Below the pieces are notes generated by a model that was not told the origin of the DNA, did no database searches, and worked only from the letters and a program-made list of their open reading frames with translations. Position numbers and translations under genes: made by a program. From an uncultured Alcanivoracaceae bacterium (GTDB lineage Bacteria > Pseudomonadota > Gammaproteobacteria > Pseudomonadales > Alcanivoracaceae): a stretch of DNA of 20,386 nt. The stretch lies in contig CALEAR010000360.1 of NCBI GenBank assembly GCA_937943665.1, forward strand, positions 1 through 20,386, read 5' to 3'. Each line of letters starts with the position of its first letter. Position 1 is the stretch's first letter. Below, piece after piece: positions 14,868 to 20,386 of this stretch.

Positions 14868-14900
14868 AGGTAGATGGGCCTTCCTTGGCCCGTGAGGAAC
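14868..14900. repeat. Direct repeat copy 2, after the CirA-like receptor stop codon
   Basis: Bases 14875-14900 are identical to 9921-9946, in the same orientation, and AGGTAGA (14868-14874) extends the match without the 2-bp insertion of copy 1. It begins 2 bp after the receptor stop codon in the direction of transcription. The core GGGCC/GGCCC hairpin is preserved, but no T run follows on the minus strand. Confidence 0.9.
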
Positions 14901-14902
14901 CC

Positions 14903-16957
14903 TTAGAAATCCACAGATAACCCGAGATTTAAGCGGCGACCATCTAAGACCACTTCATAATCTTCGTTGGTAACATTATCGTTAGCCACGTTGTACACGC
15001 CAAACTTCACTTGGGCTTTAGGGTTTAGCTGATAGGCTAAGCCCACATCAAAGAATCCATAACCTGGGGTACCCTTGTTCATCCCTTTGTTTGCACCACC
15101 TGGGCTGTAGTAGGCGCTGGTTTTACCGCGATAGTTATATTGCGCCCAAGCGGATAGCTTTTCTGTGGCTTGCCAATCAGTGCTTAGGTTCACCATGTGT
15201 TTGGGGGTTTTGTTCAAAGGCTCGCCTTTATAAGCACCAGATTTTTGTTTGGAGCGGGTGTAAGTGTAGCTCGATCCCACCTTAATACGTTGGGTGATCC
15301 AATAATCCACGGTGGCTTCCATCCCTTGCATTTCGGCTTTATCCACGTTGATATATTGATCCACGCCTTTGTAATTCACGCCACCAAATTGGCAGCTTGC
15401 ATCGGGGGCATTTTCACAATCACCAAGGATTTCAGTGGCGATTTTATCCTTAAACTCGGTGTGGAATAGCATCACACTGGTGTTGATCCCGAGGCCGTGA
15501 TCCTCAAACACATAACCTAATTCATAGCTCACGCTTTGTTCGGGCTTTAGGTTGGGGTTACCCAGAATCACTTTGGCTGGGGTGGTGCCATCGTGGTTAG
15601 TGTTGCCACGTCCACCAGTGCCTTGCGCATAGCCCTCGGTGATTTGTCCTAAACTAGGCTTTTTATAACCTGTGGATACCCCTCCTTTAAGGCTGAAGGT
15701 ATCTGTGAGGTGATATACCCCATATAAACGAGGAGAAAAGTGATTGCCAAAGTTTTCATCGCGGTCATAACGCAGGCCCGTGGTGAGGAAAAAATCCTCC
15801 GTTAAACCAGATTCCACTTCACCAAATAAGGACCCCATCCAATGGGAAACGCGAGGCTTTGCCGCAGGAGAGTTATTGCGCACTAGGGCATTGGTGTCAT
15901 CGCGTAGGCTTTCATAGGTGTAACGGCCGCCCATGGTGAAGGTATGATTGCCCACAAAAGTGGTGGCCTGTGTGTTGGCGATAGTGGCCTTTTCACGCTT
16001 GAGCTCGCTAGTGTCTGGTTGCACGTTATCGGAAATATCGTGCTGGATATAACTATCCACAAGCCAGTTGTCATAACGGCCCTCATGAGTGAGCACATAA
16101 ATATCTTTTTCGTAATGGGTGTATAAAGGATCGCTATTAGCAGCCAGGCTTTTACCGGGGTTGTGAGTGTATTCACGGCGAGCCTTGGTAAGATCTAAGG
16201 AAAAATCATTATTTTCATTGGGGGTAAAGGTTAATTTGGCGCCTGCTTCCTTGTTTTCACCATCTGGCTTACTCGCGCCATCTTTATTGGTGTTGGCTTG
16301 GTAGGTACTTTCATCGGTGCCAGCCCAAGAGCCTCTTACTTGTAGGCCTAAAAGGCCATTAATGAGCGCCCCTCCGGCCATTAGATCCACTTTTTGTTCA
16401 TCATTGCTCACCTTATTCAGGGAGTGGGTGTATTCCGTATTAATATTACCTGCCCACTCGCCAGTGGTTTTCTTGGTGATGATGTTAATAATGCCTCCCA
16501 TGGCATCGGCGCCGTACAGGGAAGACATGGGCCCACGGATCACTTCAATGCGTTCAATCATGGAAACGGGGGGTAAGCCAATTTGCTTACCACCATCGGT
16601 GCCATTGGTGTTCACGCTACGGCCCTGGGAAATGGGGCGTCCATCCACTAAATACATGGTGTACTCAGAGGACATGCCACGAATGCTAATGTCGCCCATG
16701 CTGCCGCCTCCCGTCATATACACACCAGGGATGTTTTTAATGGCATCTAGCACATTTGTGTAGGACTTTTTATTGAGCTCTTCACCGGAAATAGAGGAAA
16801 TACTGGCGGGGGCATCCGCAATATTTTGTTCAAAGCCCGACGCCGATACCACCGTTACCGCATCCAGGTTCACAGTGTCAGCTAAGGCATGATGGGCAGT
16901 GAGACTAGCCACAGCGGCAGCAAGCGGGGTGAGCAAGTAAGCATTTTTCTTTGGCAT
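14903..16957 (-). CDS. TonB-dependent siderophore receptor, CirA/IrgA-like
   Basis: A 684-residue outer-membrane receptor. A signal peptide (about 1-26, ending HHALA) precedes the TonB box region DAVTVVSASGFEQ and the plug, with ADAPASISSISGEEL, DISIRGMSSEYTMYLVDGRP and IERIEVIRGPMSSLYGADAM. This run closely follows E. coli CirA and Vibrio IrgA, receptors for catecholate siderophores and their breakdown products. The barrel includes GYKKPSLGQ and GNPNLKPEQS, and ends in GRRLNLGLSVDF with the terminal Phe needed for barrel assembly. The expected substrate is a ferric catecholate, inferred from similarity only. The ATG has AGGA 8 nt upstream. Two promoters with Fur-like sites precede it. It converges on DUF6746, and a direct repeat follows its stop. 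No siderophore synthesis genes are present, so it may serve uptake of foreign siderophores. Confidence 0.87.
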   Translation of the reverse strand: MPKKNAYLLTPLAAAVASLTAHHALADTVNLDAVTVVSASGFEQNIADAPASISSISGEELNKKSYTNVLDAIKNIPGVYMTGGGSMGDISIRGMSSEYTMYLVDGRPISQGRSVNTNGTDGGKQIGLPPVSMIERIEVIRGPMSSLYGADAMGGIINIITKKTTGEWAGNINTEYTHSLNKVSNDEQKVDLMAGGALINGLLGLQVRGSWAGTDESTYQANTNKDGASKPDGENKEAGAKLTFTPNENNDFSLDLTKARREYTHNPGKSLAANSDPLYTHYEKDIYVLTHEGRYDNWLVDSYIQHDISDNVQPDTSELKREKATIANTQATTFVGNHTFTMGGRYTYESLRDDTNALVRNNSPAAKPRVSHWMGSLFGEVESGLTEDFFLTTGLRYDRDENFGNHFSPRLYGVYHLTDTFSLKGGVSTGYKKPSLGQITEGYAQGTGGRGNTNHDGTTPAKVILGNPNLKPEQSVSYELGYVFEDHGLGINTSVMLFHTEFKDKIATEILGDCENAPDASCQFGGVNYKGVDQYINVDKAEMQGMEATVDYWITQRIKVGSSYTYTRSKQKSGAYKGEPLNKTPKHMVNLSTDWQATEKLSAWAQYNYRGKTSAYYSPGGANKGMNKGTPGYGFFDVGLAYQLNPKAQVKFGVYNVANDNVTNEDYEVVLDGRRLNLGLSVDF

Positions 16958-16998
16958 GATTCCATCCTATATGTTGCGCCAATATGTTCGATTCGAGA

Positions 16999-17027
16999 AT
17001 CCTATGCTAAATGAGAATTATTCGCAA
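16999..17027 (-). promoter_or_regulatory. Proximal Fur-type promoter of the CirA-like receptor
   Basis: On the minus strand TTGCGA (17022-17027) and TAGGAT (16999-17004) are 17 bp apart. Bases 17012-17026, TGAGAATTATTCGCA, match the 7-1-7 Fur motif (TGATAATNATTATCA) at 11 of 14 defined positions and lie within the spacer and -35 box. Confidence 0.7.
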
Positions 17028-17068
17028 TAAGATGCTGCAAATTAATCGCTAACAAAATGAGGGTGCTC

Positions 17069-17098
17069 ATTATTGAGCTAATTGAGAATGGTTCGCAA
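17069..17098 (-). promoter_or_regulatory. Distal Fur-type promoter of the CirA-like receptor
   Basis: A second TTGCGA (17093-17098) is followed after 18 bp by AATAAT (17069-17074, five of six consensus bases). Bases 17083-17097, TGAGAATGGTTCGCA, match the 7-1-7 Fur motif at 10 of 14 positions and resemble the proximal site except for two central bases. The start of this unit also contains the inverted repeat GCTCA-TTAT-TGAGC (17065-17078). Confidence 0.55.
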
Positions 17099-17131
17099 AT
17101 AGAAAGTGGGGGCTTGTTGATGTGGATCATT

Positions 17132-17151
17132 GGCGCCGGTGCAGCGGCGCC
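17132..17151. terminator. GC-rich hairpin after the arsC-wrbA-DUF2069 operon
   Basis: Arms GGCGCCG (17132-17138) and CGGCGCC (17145-17151) close on a 6-nt loop. It lies 16 bp after the DUF2069 stop but has no T run on either strand, so it is at best a weak or Rho-assisted end. The arms are identical to those of the terminator at 9854-9876. Confidence 0.4.
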
Positions 17152-17167
17152 AGGGCAGAAAAGCAAT

Positions 17168-17518
17168 TTACGGCTTTGGGGAAGATGTTTTTTTAAGCCG
17201 GCGGATAAGCAAAGAAGAGGTTGTGAACAGGGCCACCACTAACGCTAGCCGTGCAATCACCCAATATATCAGAGGGGCGGGGCTTAGCACCTGCATGCTG
17301 TAACCGCAGAAATAAAACATAAGCAAAATACAAAACCACAGCAGCTGCCGCGGGTCGGCACGCCAAGCGGGGCGCACAAAAATAAGCAGTGGCCCATAAA
17401 TCACAGCTCCCATGAGCACCATAACTAGGGTGGGGGTGTTTGCCGGAGCTTGGAGTATAAAGCCACCGAGGGCGGCCACAAGCAGGAATAACAGTAACAA
17501 GCGATGCAGTAATAGCAC
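17168..17518 (-). CDS. DUF2069 family small membrane protein
   Basis: A 116-residue, very hydrophobic protein with about four predicted membrane helices (roughly 2-22, 29-48, 58-74 and 83-102) and a basic C-terminal tail (RRLKKTSSPKP), as expected for an inner-membrane protein with a cytoplasmic end. The sequence around WRADPRQLLWFCILLMFYFC fits DUF2069, found next to wrbA in Pseudomonas-type genomes. Its function is unknown. It begins with GTG, supported by AAGGAAA 6 nt upstream that overlaps the wrbA stop, and lies 9 bp after wrbA, so the two are co-transcribed. Confidence 0.8.
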   Translation of the reverse strand: MLLLHRLLLLFLLVAALGGFILQAPANTPTLVMVLMGAVIYGPLLIFVRPAWRADPRQLLWFCILLMFYFCGYSMQVLSPAPLIYWVIARLALVVALFTTSSLLIRRLKKTSSPKP

Positions 17519-17527
17519 AGGCTTTCC

Positions 17528-18133
17528 TTACGATTGCTTTGAACGAAGCGCTAAGGCGGTGGTGGCTAAGCGGTGGCCAAAAGCGCGGGCGAGTTTCACT
17601 TCTTCTTCACTGAGGGGCTTATCGTTATGTACGCCCGATACATGGCTTGGGCCATACGGGGTTCCGCCACTGACAGTGCGATTGAGCTCCCCAGTGGTGT
17701 AGGGAATCCCAGTAATCAACATGCCGTGGTGTAATAGGGGCACCATCATGGAAAGTAAGGTACTTTCTTGCCCGCCGTGCTGTGTGCTTGAAGAGGTGAA
17801 CACTCCCGCTGGCTTGCCCACCAAGGCGCCTTCTAGCCAGAGTTCTGTGTGTTGCTCAAGAAAGCATTTAAGCGGCGCTGCAATACTGCCAAAACGGCTT
17901 GGTGAACCTAGCGCTAAGGCACTGGCATGGCGTAATTCATCCACGGTGCAATAGGGCGCGCCAGTATTGGGTACCTGAGGCAACACAGCTTCGGTTTGTG
18001 GGCCCACGGGGGGCACGGTGCGGCGTTTAGCTTCCACACCGGCGGCTTCACACCCATGGGCAATTTCCTTAGCTAGCGCGGCCACATTGCCGCTACGGCT
18101 ATAAAACAAAATTAATACGTAAGGCGCAGCCAC
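17528..18133 (-). CDS. wrbA: WrbA-like NAD(P)H:quinone oxidoreductase
   Basis: A 201-residue flavodoxin-fold protein. The FMN-phosphate loop is FYSRSGNVAALA (10-21); GSPSRFGSIAAPLKCFLEQ (about 77-95) and FTSSSTQHGGQESTL (about 112-126) are WrbA-typical, and TPYGPSHVSG follows near 157-166. WrbA reduces quinones by two electrons with NAD(P)H and FMN, limiting oxidative stress from semiquinones. It starts at a GTG whose last base pairing is shared with the arsC TAG stop (1-nt overlap) and has GGAG 8 nt upstream, so it is translationally coupled to the gene before it. DUF2069 follows 9 bp later. Confidence 0.92.
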   Translation of the reverse strand: MAAPYVLILFYSRSGNVAALAKEIAHGCEAAGVEAKRRTVPPVGPQTEAVLPQVPNTGAPYCTVDELRHASALALGSPSRFGSIAAPLKCFLEQHTELWLEGALVGKPAGVFTSSSTQHGGQESTLLSMMVPLLHHGMLITGIPYTTGELNRTVSGGTPYGPSHVSGVHNDKPLSEEEVKLARAFGHRLATTALALRSKQS

Positions 18134-18480
18134 TAGAGTAACTCCAACACATTTTCGGGTGGGCGGCCAAGTACCGCCTTATCGCCTTTCACCACAATGG
18201 GGCGCTCAATGAGGCGAGGGTGTTTCACCATGGCGGCAATCACTGTGTCATCATCACTTTCTGGGCTTAATCCAGCTTGCTTGTATTCTTCTTCCTTGGT
18301 GCGTAGCAAATCGTGTGCCCTTTTTAGGCCCAACTGTTTCACAAGCTTCTGCAGCGTGGTTGCATCAGGAGTGTCTTCTAGGTACTTAATAATGGTGGGG
18401 GTGATGCCTTTTTCTTCGATGATTGCCAAGGTTTGGCGCGATTTAGAGCAACGAGGGTTGTGGTAAATGGTAACAGACAT
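18133..18480 (-). CDS. ArsC-family thioredoxin-fold reductase (YfgD/ArsC-like)
   Basis: A 115-residue protein of the glutaredoxin-dependent ArsC family. The active site YHNPRCSKSRQTL has Cys11 with the following Ser-Lys-Ser-Arg, and HPRLIERPIVV (about 86-96) carries the conserved arginine of the anion-binding site. Members reduce arsenate to arsenite using glutathione and glutaredoxin, but many chromosomal copies without arsR or arsB, as here, are of uncertain substrate. It is the first gene of an operon with wrbA (1-nt overlap) and DUF2069, a redox-stress rather than arsenic-resistance setting. The ATG has GGAGG 6 nt upstream. Confidence 0.88.
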   Translation of the reverse strand: MSVTIYHNPRCSKSRQTLAIIEEKGITPTIIKYLEDTPDATTLQKLVKQLGLKRAHDLLRTKEEEYKQAGLSPESDDDTVIAAMVKHPRLIERPIVVKGDKAVLGRPPENVLELL

Positions 18481-18546
18481 AAGATACCTCCAAAATTTTG
18501 CGCCTCAGTTTATCACTCTTAATGGCATTTGTCTGAAAAGGAAGAG

Positions 18547-18576
18547 GTGACAAGGGTTTACATAAATGTCTACTAT
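18547..18576 (+). promoter_or_regulatory. Possible promoter of the TetR-reductase-gcdH unit
   Basis: GTGACA (18547-18552, five of six consensus bases) and TACTAT (18571-18576) are 18 bp apart; start would be near 18583. A short inverted repeat, ACAT-AA-ATGT (18560-18569), lies in the spacer and could be half of an autoregulatory TetR operator, but it is too short to rely on. Confidence 0.4.
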
Positions 18577-18608
18577 GCAGCACATAAACAAAGCAACGAG
18601 GATGCAAT

Positions 18609-19241
18609 ATGGCAGAAAATAATAAATTAAAAGAACTGAATTCCCGCGAGGCCATTTTATACGCGGGAGCCTTGTGTTTTATGGAGAAAGGGTTTGCTGC
18701 CACAAGTATCGATGACATTGCAGAGCGCATCGGTGCCACTAAGGGAATGGTGTATCATTACTTTAGTTCAAAAGGTGAGCTATTCATTGAAATTCAACAA
18801 AAAGGCATGGATGCGCTTTTCCGAGTGATCAATCCCTTCCTACAAAAAAACTTAAGCCCTTTAGAACAATTCACGGCCATGTGCCGCGCCCATGTGCGTA
18901 CTTTACTTGAAACCCAACCGTATCAACGCACCTTATCTGAGGGTGTACACATGCACTTACGCCATAAAGGGAATCTTGCCCAAGGGGAACAGTTGAAACA
19001 AGTGCAACGGCGCCGCGTGGAGTATGAGGAAATTTTTCTGAATGTGTTCATGGAAGGGGTGAAGAAACAGCAGCTACACGCTAAGAACCCTCGGCTTGCG
19101 GTGCGTTTGATTTTAGCGGGTTTTAATTCAGTGATTGCTTGGTATCAGCCACGGGAAAACGAAACCCACGATGATAGAGAGGCCTTCATCGCCACTGTGG
19201 TGAATACGGTTTTGCATGGTGTGTTAACCCCCGTCCAATGA
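18609..19241 (+). CDS. TetR/AcrR family transcriptional regulator
   Basis: A 210-residue one-component regulator. The N-terminal TetR DNA-binding domain is clear: REAILYAGALCFMEKGFAAT, then the helix-turn-helix SIDDIAERIGATKGMVYHYF (about 33-52) ending in the typical YHYFSSKGEL. The remaining 145 residues form an all-helical ligand-binding domain that gives no ligand by inspection. The ATG has GAGG 8 nt upstream. The next gene starts 7 bp after its stop and a glutaryl-CoA dehydrogenase follows, so it may control degradation of a lysine- or dicarboxylate-derived CoA ester. That substrate link is inference from context. Confidence 0.9.
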   Translation: MAENNKLKELNSREAILYAGALCFMEKGFAATSIDDIAERIGATKGMVYHYFSSKGELFIEIQQKGMDALFRVINPFLQKNLSPLEQFTAMCRAHVRTLLETQPYQRTLSEGVHMHLRHKGNLAQGEQLKQVQRRRVEYEEIFLNVFMEGVKKQQLHAKNPRLAVRLILAGFNSVIAWYQPRENETHDDREAFIATVVNTVLHGVLTPVQ

Positions 19242-19248
19242 GGTGTTT

Positions 19249-20184
19249 GTGAGTATTGAACAACAACGTGTATTAATTGTGGGTGCCGGCGCCATAGGTA
19301 GTTTTTATGGTGCTATTTTGCATCGCGCTGGCGCTAGGGTGAGCGTGGTGATGCGCTCAGATGCGGAAGTGGTTAAGGAACAAGGGTTCCAATTTACTAG
19401 CCCCTTAGGGGATCTTTCTTGGCGGCCTGAGGCTGTTTATACCCAAAATGAGGCAGCACAGGCACCGGATTTTGATGTGGTGCTACTGTGCGTAAAGGTG
19501 TTGCCAAGTATTGATAGGGTAGCCTTGCTAAAGCCTTGGGTATCTGCTGATACCACCATCATGTTGATTCAAAACGGTATCGATATTGAGCCGCCCATCG
19601 CGCAAGCCTTTCCCCAGAATCCTTTGATTAGTGCGCTGGCCTTTATTGCTGTTAGCCGTGTGGCCCCAGGCAAGGTGGAACACAAGGCCTATGGCCGATT
19701 GGTAATGGGCCCCTATGGCAAGGGCGAGGTGCCCGCGGCCTTGGTGGAGGCTTTTAATCGCGGTGGCATTAGTGCTAAAGCTACCGATAATATTCAATAC
19801 GAGCGTTGGGCCAAATGCATTTGGAATACGCCTTTTAATCCCACCTCAGTATTGGCTCAAGGCGCTGATACCCTGCAAATGCTAGATGCCCCGAACGGAG
19901 AAGCCACCATCAGAGCCATGATGCATGAGGTGATGGCCGTGGCCGCTGCCGATGGCCATATTCTGCCAGCGGATGCAGTGGATAAGAATATAGAAGTTAC
20001 CCGCGCCATGCCCGCTTATCGCAATTCCATGGCCTTAGATTACTTAGCCGGGCGGGAACTGGAGCTAGAAGCTATTTTAGGTAATGTGGTGGCCATTGCA
20101 GAGCAATATCAGGTGCCTGTGCCTTATTTAAGCGTCCTTTGGGGGGTGCTGCAAATGCGCTTTGCTCCTAGCCAAGTTGGATAA
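19249..20184 (+). CDS. 2-dehydropantoate 2-reductase family protein (ApbA/PanE-like)
   Basis: A 311-residue NADP-dependent reductase from the GTG at 19249, chosen over a GTG at 19243 because the GAGGTG ribosome site (straddling the tetR stop) would be too close to the latter. The Rossmann motif GAGAIG is at 12-17. NGID is near 109-112, and ERWAKCIWNTPFNPTS (about 185-200) carries the catalytic lysine (Lys189) and the substrate-binding asparagines. PanE itself reduces ketopantoate to pantoate for coenzyme A synthesis, but many family members next to acyl-CoA catabolic genes act on other 2-keto acids. The position between a TetR regulator and gcdH suggests such a paralog. Confidence 0.85.
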   Translation: MSIEQQRVLIVGAGAIGSFYGAILHRAGARVSVVMRSDAEVVKEQGFQFTSPLGDLSWRPEAVYTQNEAAQAPDFDVVLLCVKVLPSIDRVALLKPWVSADTTIMLIQNGIDIEPPIAQAFPQNPLISALAFIAVSRVAPGKVEHKAYGRLVMGPYGKGEVPAALVEAFNRGGISAKATDNIQYERWAKCIWNTPFNPTSVLAQGADTLQMLDAPNGEATIRAMMHEVMAVAAADGHILPADAVDKNIEVTRAMPAYRNSMALDYLAGRELELEAILGNVVAIAEQYQVPVPYLSVLWGVLQMRFAPSQVG

Positions 20185-20208
20185 CAGTTCATTTACAAAG
20201 GATGCCAT

Positions 20209-20386
20209 ATGAAGCCATTTCAATGGGAAGACCCTTTATTACTTGAAGAAGCCCTTACCGAAGAAGAGCGTATGGTGCGCGATGCGGCGCGCGAATATTG
20301 TCAAAGCAAGTTAATGCCGCGGATTTTAGAGGCCAACCGCCATGAAATATTTCATCGCGAGATTATGTCAGAAATGGGCGCTCAAG
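20209..20386 (+). CDS. gcdH: Glutaryl-CoA dehydrogenase, N-terminal part (cut by window end)
   Basis: Fifty-nine codons are visible from the ATG at 20209, with AAGGA 7 nt upstream. The sequence [20 protein letters not shown], then [20 protein letters not shown] and [10 protein letters not shown], is the highly conserved N-terminus of glutaryl-CoA dehydrogenase in the acyl-CoA dehydrogenase family. The FAD enzyme oxidises and decarboxylates glutaryl-CoA to crotonyl-CoA in lysine, tryptophan and glutarate breakdown. It follows the PanE-like gene after 24 bp and is probably in the same unit. The catalytic glutamate and the arginine that binds the substrate carboxylate lie beyond the window. Confidence 0.88.
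   Translation, partial: MKPFQWEDPLLLEEALTEEERMVRDAAREYCQSKLMPRILEANRHEIFHREIMSEMGAQ

Noticed and set aside
9921..14900. The 26-bp repeats as att sites or transposon ends
   Set aside because: They are direct rather than inverted, no integrase, transposase or recombinase lies between them, and they are longer than usual target-site duplications. Kept as a repeat of unknown nature.
16317..16763. 148-codon plus-strand frame antisense to the CirA-like receptor
   Set aside because: It is Met/Pro/Ser-rich translation of the reverse strand of the conserved plug domain with no start signal; shadow of a real gene.
17057..17242. 61-codon plus-strand frame between the receptor promoter and DUF2069
   Set aside because: It covers the distal Fur-type promoter and runs into the opposite-strand DUF2069 gene; no ribosome site and no recognisable product.
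18133..18480. Arsenic resistance operon
   Set aside because: The ArsC-like gene has no arsR, arsB or acr3 nearby and is coupled to wrbA and DUF2069, so it was called as a family-level reductase only.

Overview
The window reads as ordinary chromosome of a gammaproteobacterium, probably a Pseudomonadales/Oceanospirillales-type aerobe. This is inferred from protein families and gene order (aspC-type aminotransferase divergent from uvrB, grxD beside argD-argF, an arsC-wrbA-DUF2069 run); no taxonomic marker gene is present. There is no insertion sequence, phage module or CRISPR array. Both edges cut through a gene.

Layout: (1) 1-980, the 3' part of an Nmad3-domain gene and a tRNA-Asn(GUU) with its own promoter and terminator. 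(2) 1001-4324, a class I aspartate aminotransferase divergent from uvrB. (3) 4364-6976, monothiol glutaredoxin grxD divergent from an argD-argF operon whose leader carries a terminator-like hairpin. (4) 7040-9655, a large RND/MMPL exporter with an acidic repeat inserted in its second periplasmic loop. (5) 9656-9954, an intergenic region holding a candidate plus-strand small RNA. (6) 9955-17100, an iron/heme acquisition cluster. (7) 17168-18480, an arsC-like/wrbA/DUF2069 operon. (8) 18609 to the end, a TetR regulator, a PanE/ApbA-type reductase and the start of a glutaryl-CoA dehydrogenase.

The iron cluster is the accessory part. A TonB-dependent receptor and an outer-membrane HmuY-like lipoprotein form one operon (minus strand). 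A DUF6607 lipoprotein and a small secreted DUF6746 protein diverge from it across an intergenic region with a Fur-box-like palindrome. Converging on these is a CirA/IrgA-like siderophore receptor behind what look like two tandem promoters, each with a Fur-box-like sequence in its spacer. The expected division of labour is heme capture by HmuY, passage through its partner receptor, and catecholate siderophore uptake by the second receptor. TonB/ExbBD and the inner-membrane ABC transporters are not in the window.

The most unusual non-coding signals are: a 26-bp direct repeat, with a hairpin at its core, just after the stop codons of hmuY and of the CirA-like receptor, bracketing a 4.9-kb segment; the candidate sRNA at about 9770-9885; the hairpin in the argD leader; and the tandem iron-type promoters at 16999-17098. 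No wholly new defence or biosynthetic system is evident; the candidates for novelty are the DUF6607/DUF6746 pair, the repeat element and the sRNA.
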